Positions 37,770 to 45,727 of a stretch of 64,000 nucleotides of DNA are shown here, one piece after another; the stretch's first letter is position 1, and every line of letters starts with the position of its first letter. The notes under the pieces are model-generated. The model worked only from the letters and a program-made list of their open reading frames with translations, was not told where the DNA came from and ran no database searches. The position numbers and the translations under genes are program-made. Source of the DNA: Pinirhizobacter soli (GTDB lineage Bacteria > Pseudomonadota > Gammaproteobacteria > Xanthomonadales > Rhodanobacteraceae). The stretch spans positions 1,388,599-1,452,598 of the forward strand of contig NZ_JADZLQ010000001.1 of assembly GCF_015905305.1 (NCBI RefSeq), given 5' to 3'.

Positions 37770-39725
37770 ATGCAAAGCCGTATCGTGCGCGCCGCCGTGG
37801 CCGCGCTGTGTCTGTCCGTATCCGCCGCGGCCGTCGCCGCCGACCTGATCCCGGTCGAGGATTTCACCCGCCGCGCCATGTTCTCCGATCCGGCGCTTTC
37901 GCCCGACGGCAAGTACATCGCCCTGGCCATGCACGATGAATCCGGAGACCAGCACGCGCTGGTGATCTACCACATCGACGATATGACCACTCCGGCCAGC
38001 ATCCTGCGCATGCCGCGCTACATGCTTCCAGAGGACATCACCTGGGTCAGCAACACTCGGCTGGTGCTGAGCCAGGCCAAGGAAATGGGTTCGATCGACA
38101 AGCCGTACCTCACCGGTGAGATCATCGCCACCGACGTCGACGGCAAGCACCAGGATTATCTCTTCGGATGGGATATCGCCAATCATTCCTCCACCCGCGG
38201 CACCGACCGCGGCTGGGGCTTCATTGAAGGCAGGCCGCGCCAGGCCAACAACCGGTTCTACATGCGCGCGCACATGTACCAGCGTGACGAGGCGAGCACG
38301 TTGTACGACGTGGATTCCTCCAATGGCGCGCGCCGCACCATGGCCGATATCGGCGTGGGCGGCATGGCCTTTACCCTGGACGATGCCGGGCAGGTTCGCT
38401 ACGCCTTTGGCGGCGACGAAAACTTCGAGAGCGTGGTTTTCCGCCAGGACGGCAACGGCTGGACCAAGCTCGACCACAAGGTGGTCGGCGTGCTGTACGA
38501 GCCCCTCACCATGTCTGCCGACGGCAAGGACCTGATCGCCTTGCACAGCGCCAAGGGTGGCCCGACCCAACTCGTCCGCCAGGACGGCGATGGGCAAGCC
38601 AAGGTGCTGGCCAGCGATCCGTTCTCCTCGGTTGGCGACGTCATGTGGACGCCCAAGCCCTACCAGCCGATCGGCGCATGGACGCTCACCGGCATTCCCA
38701 AGATGATCTACGTCGATCCGGCCAATCCCTACGCCAAGCTCCACCAGGCGCTGGCGGCGAAATTCCCGGGCAAGATGCTCCAGTTCGTCAACTTCAGCGA
38801 CGACGGCAAGCAATTGTTGTTCAGTACCAGCAGCGACCGCGACCTGGGCAGCTACTTCCTGATCGAGCTGACGACCTACAAGGTGCGTCGCTTGTTCGAC
38901 GTAGCCCCGTGGATCGACCCGGCGAAGATGGCCGAGCGTCGTCCGATCCGCTTCAAGGCCCGCGACGGCGAAGAACTGGAGGGTTATCTCACGCTGCCGC
39001 CAGGGCGGAACGAAAGCAAACTGCCCATGGTGCTCATGCCCCACGGCGGCCCCGATGACATTCGCGATGACTGGGGTTTCGACAGCGATGCGCAATTCCT
39101 TGCCAATCGTGGTTACCTCGTGCTGCAGGTGAATTTCCGCGGTTCCAGCGGACGCGGGCGGCAGTTCGTCTACGACGGCTACCGCCAGTGGGGCGGTAAG
39201 ATGCAGCAGGACCTGATCGACGGCGTGAAGTGGGCGATCGGCGAGAACTACGCCGACCCGGCGCGCGTCTGCGTGTTCGGCGCCAGCTTCGGTGGCTACT
39301 CGGCGTTGATGGCACCGATCCGCGCACCGGGCATGTTCAAGTGCGCGGTGGGGTATGCCGGTGTCTACGACATGCACATGCGCTACGAGAAAGGCGATTC
39401 GCACGGTAGCAAGCGCGACCTTAGCTACCTCGAAACCACCATGGGTAAGGATCCGGCCGAACTGGCCGCCAACTCGCCCGTAACGCTGGTATCGCAGCTG
39501 GACGTACCGGTGCTGCTTATCCACGGCGAGGACGACGAGCGCGCGCCGTACGCCGGCGCCAAGGAAATGCGAGCGGCCCTGGATGCTGCCCACAAACCTT
39601 ACGAATGGATGTCGGTGCCCGGCGAGGGCCATGGCTTCTACAAGCCCGCCAACAACGTGGCGATGTTCAACCGCCTGCAGGCGTTCCTGGAGAAATACAT
39701 CGGTGCGGGCGCCCCGGCAAAATAA
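37770..39725 (+). CDS. Secreted S9-family prolyl oligopeptidase-type peptidase
   Basis: 651-residue exported serine peptidase of clan SC. Signal peptide MQSRIVRAAVAALCLSVSAA with AVAA at its end, then a WD40/propeller-like N-terminal half (about 25-380; repeats with SPDGKYIALAM, SADGKDLIAL, SDDGKQLLFS) and an alpha/beta-hydrolase domain with catalytic Ser in VFGASFGGYSALMA, Asp in LLIHGEDDERAPY and His in PGEGHGFYKPAN. These place it with acylaminoacyl- or dipeptidyl-peptidase-like S9 enzymes; the exact specificity is not readable. ATG 37770, with AAGGGG upstream. TATACT at 37711-37716 is a plausible -10. Followed by a strong terminator. Confidence 0.92.
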   Translation: MQSRIVRAAVAALCLSVSAAAVAADLIPVEDFTRRAMFSDPALSPDGKYIALAMHDESGDQHALVIYHIDDMTTPASILRMPRYMLPEDITWVSNTRLVLSQAKEMGSIDKPYLTGEIIATDVDGKHQDYLFGWDIANHSSTRGTDRGWGFIEGRPRQANNRFYMRAHMYQRDEASTLYDVDSSNGARRTMADIGVGGMAFTLDDAGQVRYAFGGDENFESVVFRQDGNGWTKLDHKVVGVLYEPLTMSADGKDLIALHSAKGGPTQLVRQDGDGQAKVLASDPFSSVGDVMWTPKPYQPIGAWTLTGIPKMIYVDPANPYAKLHQALAAKFPGKMLQFVNFSDDGKQLLFSTSSDRDLGSYFLIELTTYKVRRLFDVAPWIDPAKMAERRPIRFKARDGEELEGYLTLPPGRNESKLPMVLMPHGGPDDIRDDWGFDSDAQFLANRGYLVLQVNFRGSSGRGRQFVYDGYRQWGGKMQQDLIDGVKWAIGENYADPARVCVFGASFGGYSALMAPIRAPGMFKCAVGYAGVYDMHMRYEKGDSHGSKRDLSYLETTMGKDPAELAANSPVTLVSQLDVPVLLIHGEDDERAPYAGAKEMRAALDAAHKPYEWMSVPGEGHGFYKPANNVAMFNRLQAFLEKYIGAGAPAK

Positions 39726-39798
39726 CCCCGCCTGGATTGCGAAAGGCGCAGTACGACTTCAGTAGTCTGTAAGCGAAGATTGACATTGCGTCATGACG

Positions 39799-39829
39799 AG
39801 CCGCCCCGGAAACGGGGTGGCTTTTCTAT
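39799..39829 (+). terminator. Rho-independent terminator after the S9 peptidase gene
   Basis: A 10-bp stem AGCCGCCCCG / CGGGGTGGCT (one G-U pair) with a GAAA loop is followed directly by TTTTCTATTT. It ends the peptidase transcript 74 bases after the stop and marks the left border of a gene-poor, lower-GC patch. Confidence 0.88.
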
Positions 39830-40022
39830 TTATTAGCGAAAGCGAGGTCCATAGTAACGGTCGCAAAAGTGGCGACGAATTTCCATGGAAGCAATCTGAG
39901 TTGGAAAGGCTTCTGCCTTCTACTTCATGACCACAAGCGTGTACTACCAGCGCTCACTAGGCGGCGGAAGAAACAAGGGGACATGGTTCCTGGCATTCAA
40001 TCGAGTGCTCGCGGGCGTCGTA
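39830..40022. other. Gene-poor segment, left part of the low-GC patch
   Basis: No open frame here shows family similarity on either strand, and the base composition is clearly less GC-rich than the flanking genes. Stops are frequent in all frames. It precedes (on the plus strand) the remnant yidD-like sequence. I see no repeat, tRNA or attachment-like sequence in it. Confidence 0.5.
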
Positions 40023-40214
40023 TCAGGGTCGTGGCGGAACAGGGTCGAACCCACCGTTAGGTGCCGCGCATCGTCTAATCCGAGCGATCGCCAGGCTCCA
40101 GCCCCGAACCGTCCCAAATCTTTGAATTGCTTCTATCGCATAGTTAGAGCAGCTGGGCTCAAATAGGCATACGTCGCGGAGTCGAGAAGGCGAGATTCTC
40201 GGTCTTCGTCCCAC
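40023..40214 (-). pseudogene. yidD-like remnant (membrane protein insertion efficiency factor), N-terminus lost
   Basis: The frame contains an unmistakable YidD core: CLFEPSCSNYAIEAIQRFG, then RGWSLAIARIRRC and NGGFDPVP, matching the family pattern of CxFxPSCSxYA, a Gly-rich turn, RxxRC and GGxDPVP. The residues before it (RISPSRLRDV) resemble the usual YISP segment, but an in-frame TGA lies immediately upstream of GTG 40214, so the family's N-terminal membrane-associated helix (about 15 residues) is missing. It overlaps, in another frame, the end of the DUF4177 remnant on the same strand, suggesting that a deletion joined the two. Another yidD normally exists in the rpmH-rnpA-yidC locus elsewhere, so this copy was probably an accessory paralog. 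Confidence 0.65.
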
Positions 40215-40394
40215 TCAAAGCTGCGAGACATCCCGGCCTGACCTGGACGCCAATTTGGTCGATGCGGAAGAACTCCCATCCATTCTGAGCATAGTGTTCA
40301 CGACATTTTGAAGATACGTGGCAGCTTCGTTGCCCTGCTGCTTGTTGGACACGCTGATGTTCGGCGGGACTTGCACCATGTGGTACTCGTACAT
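40159..40394 (-). pseudogene. Frameshifted DUF4177-family gene
   Basis: From ATG 40394 the first frame reads MYEYHMVQVPPNISVSNKQQ and EAATYLQNVVN, then loses similarity. From about 40299 a second frame continues EHYAQNGWEFFRIDQIGVQV and RPGCLAALSGTKTE. Together they restore a DUF4177-type protein (short family of unknown function with conserved GWEF and PGCLAALFG), so a small deletion or insertion near 40296-40300 has broken the gene. The ribosome site is still good (AGGAG at 40401-40405, 6 bases upstream), implying recent decay. A sequencing error cannot be excluded, but the adjoining yidD-like sequence is also damaged. Confidence 0.68.
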
Positions 40395-40655
40395 GAAAGA
40401 CTCCTGAGAGGAGTTCCAGTACCTTCAGCCACGTTCGGAAAATCTTGAGGTTGGCGGCGATGCAATTGATTGCACACATCGTGTCACAAACTGTGAGAGT
40501 GCTTTTACTTCCGACTACCTTGCCTAGCGATGGATGGCTTGCCGGATACTCGCAGATATATTTACCGACCCCTGAGCGGTTCGATGAATGCTAGTTTCAG
40601 GAGTCAGCTAGAGCAGTAGCGAAAGACCAAACTCGCGCGTCGTCCGAATAGCGCT
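40395..40655. other. Gene-poor segment, right part of the low-GC patch
   Basis: No supported gene on either strand; only short frames without recognisable similarity. It would contain the promoter of the DUF4177 remnant (minus strand) and ends at the dgkA stop. Composition is near even rather than GC-rich. A small inverted repeat CTCCT-GAG-AGGAG (40401-40413) overlaps the remnant's ribosome site. Confidence 0.5.
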
Positions 40656-41027
40656 TTACAGAAACCGCGGCACCAGAATCAGCGCCCAACTCACCACCAC
40701 CAGCATCAACAGCACGAACACCGCCGCCGAACCCATGTCCTTGGCGCGTCCGGCGAGCTCATGGAACTCCGGGCTGACCTTGTCCACTACCGCCTCGATC
40801 GCCGAGTTCAGCAACTCAGCCGACAGCACCAGGGCGGGCGCCAGGATCAGCAGGATCTTCTCCACTGGGCCGTTGCCGAGCCACAGGCCTAGCGGGATCG
40901 CCACCACGGCGATGTAGACCTCCAGCCGGAAGGATGCCTCGTGGCGGAAGGCGGCGCGGAAGCCCTTCATCGACCAAAGGAAGGCCGCCCATATCTGGCG
41001 GGGGCCGCGGGGTTGGTCGGTCGCCAT
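40656..41027 (-). CDS. dgkA: Diacylglycerol kinase DgkA
   Basis: Small trimeric inner-membrane kinase that recycles diacylglycerol to phosphatidic acid. 123 residues, three membrane helices. Conserved stretches: SMKGFRAAFRHEASFRLEVY (amphipathic N-terminus), ILAPALVLSAELLNSAIEAV with the catalytic Glu, and the loop FHELAGRAKDMGSAAVFV. ATG 41027 was preferred because the upstream frame to 41201 codes for an unlikely extension, whereas MATDQPRGPRQIWAAFLWS is family-like. No partner gene; 277 bases of noncoding sequence upstream hold its promoter region and that of the divergent peptide transporter. Confidence 0.93.
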   Translation of the reverse strand: MATDQPRGPRQIWAAFLWSMKGFRAAFRHEASFRLEVYIAVVAIPLGLWLGNGPVEKILLILAPALVLSAELLNSAIEAVVDKVSPEFHELAGRAKDMGSAAVFVLLMLVVVSWALILVPRFL

Positions 41028-41304
41028 GGAATCCAGTCGATCAGTGGAAAGCGCCACATGATGCCAGATCGCGTAGCAGCTGCCGGTTGCGTCGATTTGC
41101 CGCAATGCTCGGAGCGGCCGGGTCGGCACGAAAGACCTTGCGAGACAGTCGCTTATGCTGCACTGCGGCATGGCAAAGATGACAATACCCTCGCCTTTCA
41201 CAAAGCGCCCATATGAGGGTTTTATCGGTTAACCTTCGGCGGTTCTGCCCAGTTTACGGGCCATCCGCCGTATCGCCCGCCGCTTCCACCTGCACGGAAA
41301 TACC

Positions 41305-42840
41305 ATGTCGACAGCCCTGCCTCCGGTCTCCCAGACCCGATCCTTCAGCACCGTTTTCCTTATCGAAATGTGGGAGCGCTTCGGCTTCTACGGCATGCAG
41401 GTGTTGATGGTCACCTACATGGTGAAGAAGCTGGGCTTCGGCGACAGCAGTTCGAACCTGATCTGGGGCGCGGCCGCCGCGCTGATCTACGCGACGCCAG
41501 CGCTCGGTGGCGTGATCGGCGACAAACTGCTGGGCACGCGCCGCACGATGCTGGTCGGCGCGGTGGTGCTGGCCTTCGGGTATGCCTTGCTGTGGGTGCC
41601 TACCGAGAACGCGATGTTCCTGTACGTTGCGCTGGGCGTGATCGTGGTGGGTAACGGTTTCTTCAAGCCCAACGCCGGCAACCTGGTGCGCAAGATCTAC
41701 GAAGGCGATGAAGTGCGCATCGATAGCGCCTTCACCATCTACTACATGGCGGTGAACGTCGGCTCTACGGTGTCGATGTTGCTCACGCCCTGGATCCGCG
41801 ATTACGTGGGCGAACACTACGGCGATTCGCTGGGCTGGCATACCGCCTTCGGCGTGTGCTCGATCGGCCTGCTGCTTGGCCTGGGCAATTACATGCTGAT
41901 GCACCGCACGCTGTCCCATATCGGCTCGCCGCCCGATGAGAAGCCGGTGAGCCTGCGCAATGCTTCGATCGTGCTGGCAGCTTCCCTGATTACCGTGGCC
42001 GTCTCGGCCTTCATCCTGCAAAGCGAATCGGTGGCCCGCGCGTGCGTGTATGGCGCAGGCGTGGTGATCCTGGGCATCTTCATCCACCTGATCCGCTCGA
42101 GCGAACGCAGCGAGCGCTCGGGGTTGTCGGCGGCGCTGGTGCTGACCATCCAGACCATTTTCTTCTTCATCTTCTACCAGCAGATGTCGACCTCGCTGAA
42201 CCTGTTCGCCCAGCGCAACGTGGACCTGTCGTTCGACCTGTTCGGCTTCCACCTGATGACCTGGATCCCCGAGCAGTTCCAGTCGCTCAACGCGATCTGG
42301 ATCGTGATCCTGAGCCCGGTGCTGGTGTTCATCTATAACTACTTCGGCGATCGAGGGAAGAATTTTTCCGTGGCGTCGAAGTTCGCCTGGGGCTTTGCCG
42401 CGGTGGCGGCCGGGTTCTTCATGTACGGCGTGGGCAGCAATACCGCCGTGGACGCGAAGATCTCCTCGTGGTTCATGGTGTGGGGCTACGGGCTTTATTC
42501 CCTGGGCGAGCTGCTGGTGAGCGGCCTGGGGCTGGCCATGATCGCCCGCTACGTGCCCGCGCGCATGGGCGGCTTCATGATGGGCGCCTACTACGTGGCC
42601 GTGGGCGTGTCGCAGTACCTGGGAAGCGTGGTGGCCAACTTCGCCGCCATTCCTTCGGACATCACCGACCCGCACCTGTCGCTGCCGATCTACACGGCGC
42701 TGTTCAACAAGCTCGGTTTCGTAGGCTTAGGCTGCACGGTGATCGCCCTGGCGGTGCTGCCGATGATGAAGAAGCTCTCCACCACGCACGCGCTTTCGCA
42801 GCAGCACACGCCGTTGCCGGCCGTCCATAGCGAGGAATAA
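41305..42840 (+). CDS. Proton-dependent oligopeptide transporter (POT/PTR2 family, MFS)
   Basis: 511-residue inner-membrane di/tripeptide:H+ symporter with about 14 membrane segments. POT marker ExxER is present in FLIEMWERFGFYGMQVLMV, followed by the PTR2 signature region GDKLLGTRRTMLVGAVVLAF and GNGFFKPNAGNLVRKIYEGD. Similar in layout to E. coli DtpA/DtpB. ATG 41305. A secreted peptidase is encoded 1.6 kb upstream, which would fit peptide scavenging, though they are separate units divided by the decayed patch and dgkA. Confidence 0.93.
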   Translation: MSTALPPVSQTRSFSTVFLIEMWERFGFYGMQVLMVTYMVKKLGFGDSSSNLIWGAAAALIYATPALGGVIGDKLLGTRRTMLVGAVVLAFGYALLWVPTENAMFLYVALGVIVVGNGFFKPNAGNLVRKIYEGDEVRIDSAFTIYYMAVNVGSTVSMLLTPWIRDYVGEHYGDSLGWHTAFGVCSIGLLLGLGNYMLMHRTLSHIGSPPDEKPVSLRNASIVLAASLITVAVSAFILQSESVARACVYGAGVVILGIFIHLIRSSERSERSGLSAALVLTIQTIFFFIFYQQMSTSLNLFAQRNVDLSFDLFGFHLMTWIPEQFQSLNAIWIVILSPVLVFIYNYFGDRGKNFSVASKFAWGFAAVAAGFFMYGVGSNTAVDAKISSWFMVWGYGLYSLGELLVSGLGLAMIARYVPARMGGFMMGAYYVAVGVSQYLGSVVANFAAIPSDITDPHLSLPIYTALFNKLGFVGLGCTVIALAVLPMMKKLSTTHALSQQHTPLPAVHSEE

Positions 42841-42866
42841 CCCCGCCGGCGGCTTATCATGTGTCC

Positions 42867-44153
42867 ATGAGCCCCATGCGCGTCATCGCCCTGCAACGCA
42901 CCGGTCCGTTCGCCCTGGCGCGGACGTTGGCCTGGTTGAGGCTCTGCGCCATCGCCGGGCAGAGCATGGCGGTACTGGTCTGTGCCTTTGCGATGGGCCT
43001 TGATATTCCCCTGCTGCCCTTGCTGCTGGGCGTGGGCATGCTGGGGGTCTTCGCGGTAATGGCGGCCTGGCGGCTCACCCAGCCCTGGCCGCTGCGCGAA
43101 TGGGAAACCATCGTGCACATCGCCGCCGATACGCTGGTGCTGGGTTACCTGCTGTATTTCACCGGCGGCGCCAGCAATCCTTTCGTTACCCTGCTGCTGG
43201 TGCCCATCGCGCTGTCGGCGGCGGCCCTGAGCATCGGCGGTGTACTGGCGGTGTCGGGGCTCGCCGGATTCGCCTACCTGTTGTTGGCGCGGTACTACGT
43301 GCCGCTGCCCGGCGCCACCGATGGCCGTTTCAGCGACTTCCACCTGCACGTGGCGGGTATGGGGGTGAATTTCATCATCATGGCGCTGCTCCTGGGCTTC
43401 TTCATCAACACGCTCGCCCGCGCGGTGCGCGCGCAGCAGATGGAGGTGCAGCGCGTGCGCGAACGGGGCCTGCGAGATGAGGGCATCCTTGCCATCGCCA
43501 CCCAGGCCGCGGGCGCGGCGCACGAACTGAACACGCCGCTGTCGACCATGCGCACCTTGCTGCCGGAACTGCGCCGCGAGCACCCCACCGACGGCCCCCT
43601 GAACGAAGACCTGGCGCTCTTGCAGGACCAGGTGGAGCGTTGCCGTACGATCCTTCGCGAGATGGTGGCCTTCGGCCAGACCCAGCTGTCGCAGGAACCG
43701 GAGCGGCAGACCGTCGACGCCTTCGTCCACGGCTGCCTGGAGCGGTTCCAGTTGCTCAGGCCCGAAGCCGAGGTTGAACTGGGCCTGGGCCGTTCGGTGG
43801 GCCAGCTGCGGCTGCGCGCGCCCCCGGCCCTGCGCCATGCCTTGATGAACCTGCTCAACAACGCCGCCGATGCCTCGGCCCTGCGCCATGAAAACGTGGT
43901 GGGCCTGGAAGTGCACCGCGACGGGGCCATGCTCGAATGGATCGTGATCGACCATGGGCCTGGCTTTGCCGACGATGAAGACTTCGCCACCCGCATTGGC
44001 GGCTCGGAGAAACAAACTGGCCTGGGCATCGGCCTGGCGCTGGCCGAAGCCACGGCCGAGCGACTTTCCGGTGAACTCATCGCCACCAATACCGAGCATG
44101 GCGCCGAGATGCGCCTGCGCCTTCCCCTTGCCGTGATTGGAGATCCCTCATGA
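42867..44153 (+). CDS. regB: RegB/PrrB-type redox-responsive sensor histidine kinase
   Basis: 428 residues. Six N-terminal membrane segments (about 20-190) including the RegB signature GGASNPFVTLLLVP; cytoplasmic H-box GAAHELNTPLSTMRTLLPEL with the phospho-accepting His; the conserved redox-active Cys context QVERCRTILREM; HATPase with NLLNNAADAS, IDHGPGFADD and GLGIGLALAEATAERL. In the family it responds to redox/quinone state. ATG 42867. Overlaps its response regulator by 4 bases (ATGA). Confidence 0.9.
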   Translation: MSPMRVIALQRTGPFALARTLAWLRLCAIAGQSMAVLVCAFAMGLDIPLLPLLLGVGMLGVFAVMAAWRLTQPWPLREWETIVHIAADTLVLGYLLYFTGGASNPFVTLLLVPIALSAAALSIGGVLAVSGLAGFAYLLLARYYVPLPGATDGRFSDFHLHVAGMGVNFIIMALLLGFFINTLARAVRAQQMEVQRVRERGLRDEGILAIATQAAGAAHELNTPLSTMRTLLPELRREHPTDGPLNEDLALLQDQVERCRTILREMVAFGQTQLSQEPERQTVDAFVHGCLERFQLLRPEAEVELGLGRSVGQLRLRAPPALRHALMNLLNNAADASALRHENVVGLEVHRDGAMLEWIVIDHGPGFADDEDFATRIGGSEKQTGLGIGLALAEATAERLSGELIATNTEHGAEMRLRLPLAVIGDPS

Positions 44154-44725
44154 ACCAGCTACCGGGCCCGGCCGCCCCGCTCCTGATCGTCGACGACGAT
44201 CCGACGTTTTCGCGCGTGCTCGCCCGCGCGTTGGCCTCCCGGGGCTTCGAGGTGCTCACAGCCGATAATGCTACTGAAGCCCGCGCGCTGGCCCGGCGCC
44301 ACCAGCCGCGCTACTGCGTGCTGGACCTGAAGCTGGGCGATGAGAACGGGTTGAAACTTATCCCGGACCTGCAGGCGCTGGTCCCGGAGATCCGCGTGCT
44401 GCTGCTCACCGGCTATGCATCGATCGCCACCGCGGTGGAAGCGATCAAGCGCGGTGCCCACGATTACCTGGCCAAGCCGGTCGATGCCGACGCCGTGGTG
44501 CGCGCGCTGCTGGACGACGACGGCGGCGCCGGTGACGACGAACTCATCGATGCCCCCGACGCTCCGTTGCCGTTGCGCCGCCTGGAATGGGAACACATCC
44601 AGCGCGTGCTTACCGAGTGCGACGGCAACATCTCCGAGACGGCGCGGCGGCTGGGCATGCACCGCCGCACCTTGCAGCGCAAGCTCGGCAAGCATCCGGT
44701 GCGCGAACGCCCCGACGAAGGCTGA
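44150..44725 (+). CDS. regA: RegA/PrrA (ActR)-type response regulator
   Basis: 191 residues: receiver domain (1-120) with phospho-acceptor Asp in YCVLDLKLGDENGLKLIPDL, then a short linker and a C-terminal Fis-type helix-turn-helix (ECDGNISETARRLGMHRRTL, QRKLGKHPV), the form unique to the RegA/PrrA/ActR group. No sigma-54 AAA+ module. Controls redox-responsive genes such as respiratory oxidases in related bacteria; targets here are unknown. ATG 44150 coupled to regB. Convergent with the kinase gene at 44734. Confidence 0.92.
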   Translation: MNQLPGPAAPLLIVDDDPTFSRVLARALASRGFEVLTADNATEARALARRHQPRYCVLDLKLGDENGLKLIPDLQALVPEIRVLLLTGYASIATAVEAIKRGAHDYLAKPVDADAVVRALLDDDGGAGDDELIDAPDAPLPLRRLEWEHIQRVLTECDGNISETARRLGMHRRTLQRKLGKHPVRERPDEG

Positions 44726-44733
44726 TTGCCTTT

Positions 44734-45708
44734 CTAGGACACCGGCTGGGGATTGGGGAAGCGCACGCTGGCGATGCGCTCGGTGCCAGGCAGCGAGCGC
44801 AGTTCGATCGGCCACTGGAAGCGGTCGGAGAGCCGCCGCGCGATGGCCATGTCGAAGCCGTGGGTATCCACCGCGTTTTCCCGGGAAGGTTCGGCCACAT
44901 GGTTGGCCACGCTGATCACGCCTGGCATCACCGTCACCACCACCTTGCCCTGCTCGGTCTGGTGCAGGGCGTGGCGCAATAGCTGGTTGATCATCACCGC
45001 GAACACGCGCGGCGAACCATGCAGGGCGAAACTGGAAGGTTCCTCCAGCACGATCTGCACGTCGCGGCCGATGACCTGCTGGGCTGCCGATTCCACTTCC
45101 TTGCGCAGTACGCCGTTGACCACGAAGTCTTCCTCCGGCAGGCCCTTGTCGGACTCGCGCGAGAGCACCAGGAAGGCTTCCACCAGCGACTCCAGCTCGC
45201 GCGACGAACGGCGGATGCGGTCGAGCGAACGCATACCGAAGCTGGAGAGGTTGGTTTCCTCAGCCAGCATGTCGGCGGACATCTTGATGACGGTAAGCGG
45301 ACTGCGCAGCTCGTGGCTGGCGTCGCGGGTGAAGTTGCGCTCGCGTTCGCCGAAGCCGCGCAGGCGCACGGCGAAGGTGTGCAGTCCCCTCGCGATCGAT
45401 GTCACGCCGGCATCGGTACGCGGCGACAGCCGCGAAGGCTGCAACGTTTCCACATCCGAATGTTCATCGTCCCAGGCATCCATCACCCGGGCCAGGGTCT
45501 CGATCGGCGTCCAGGCACGGCTGACCGCCATCCACGCCAGCACGCTGGTGGCAAGGATGATGGCGATCACCGCGACCACCGGTGCAACGTTGTTCACGGC
45601 CATCACGGTGGCGATGATCACCACCACCATCTGCAGGGCGAAGACCACCGTCATCCGGCGCCGGAAGGCTCCGGCGCGTCCATTCGATCCGTCCCGGCCG
45701 CCGGCCAT
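44734..45708 (-). CDS. Sensor histidine kinase with degenerate ATP-binding domain
   Basis: 324 residues. Two closely spaced membrane segments (FALQMVVVIIATVMAVN, VAVIAIILATSVLAWMAV) with almost no periplasmic loop, a HAMP-like linker, H-box FTRDASHELRSPLTVIKM with the His intact, then a HATPase-like domain that is unusual. The N-box reads MINQLLRHALHQT (expected Asn replaced by His), no DxGxG of the G1 box is seen (VISVANHVAEPSR), and the G2 box is THGFDMAIARRLSDRF with two Gly lost. ATG 45708 chosen (GAGGTG upstream) over an in-frame ATG at 45765 that would overlap the response regulator gene. It lies just downstream of that regulator, so an operon pair. Confidence 0.85.
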   Translation of the reverse strand: MAGGRDGSNGRAGAFRRRMTVVFALQMVVVIIATVMAVNNVAPVVAVIAIILATSVLAWMAVSRAWTPIETLARVMDAWDDEHSDVETLQPSRLSPRTDAGVTSIARGLHTFAVRLRGFGERERNFTRDASHELRSPLTVIKMSADMLAEETNLSSFGMRSLDRIRRSSRELESLVEAFLVLSRESDKGLPEEDFVVNGVLRKEVESAAQQVIGRDVQIVLEEPSSFALHGSPRVFAVMINQLLRHALHQTEQGKVVVTVMPGVISVANHVAEPSRENAVDTHGFDMAIARRLSDRFQWPIELRSLPGTERIASVRFPNPQPVS

Positions 45709-45727
45709 GTCGTTCTGCCGGGACACC

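Noticed and set aside
37710-39632. Minus-strand frame opposite the S9 peptidase
   Set aside because: Antisense shadow; the plus strand has signal peptide, propeller and the full Ser/Asp/His triad.
39869-40166. Short plus-strand frames in the low-GC patch as possible genes
   Set aside because: No similarity by eye, no ribosome site, and they lie opposite the YidD-like core.
40159-40479. One continuous 106-codon minus-strand gene starting at 40479
   Set aside because: The first half has no DUF4177 character; the real family start (MYEYHMVQVPP) is in another frame at 40394 with a good Shine-Dalgarno, so this frame is the second half of a frameshifted gene plus unrelated leader.
41254-42675. 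Minus-strand frame over the peptide transporter
   Set aside because: Extremely His/Gln-rich and lacks similarity; opposite strand is a clear POT protein.
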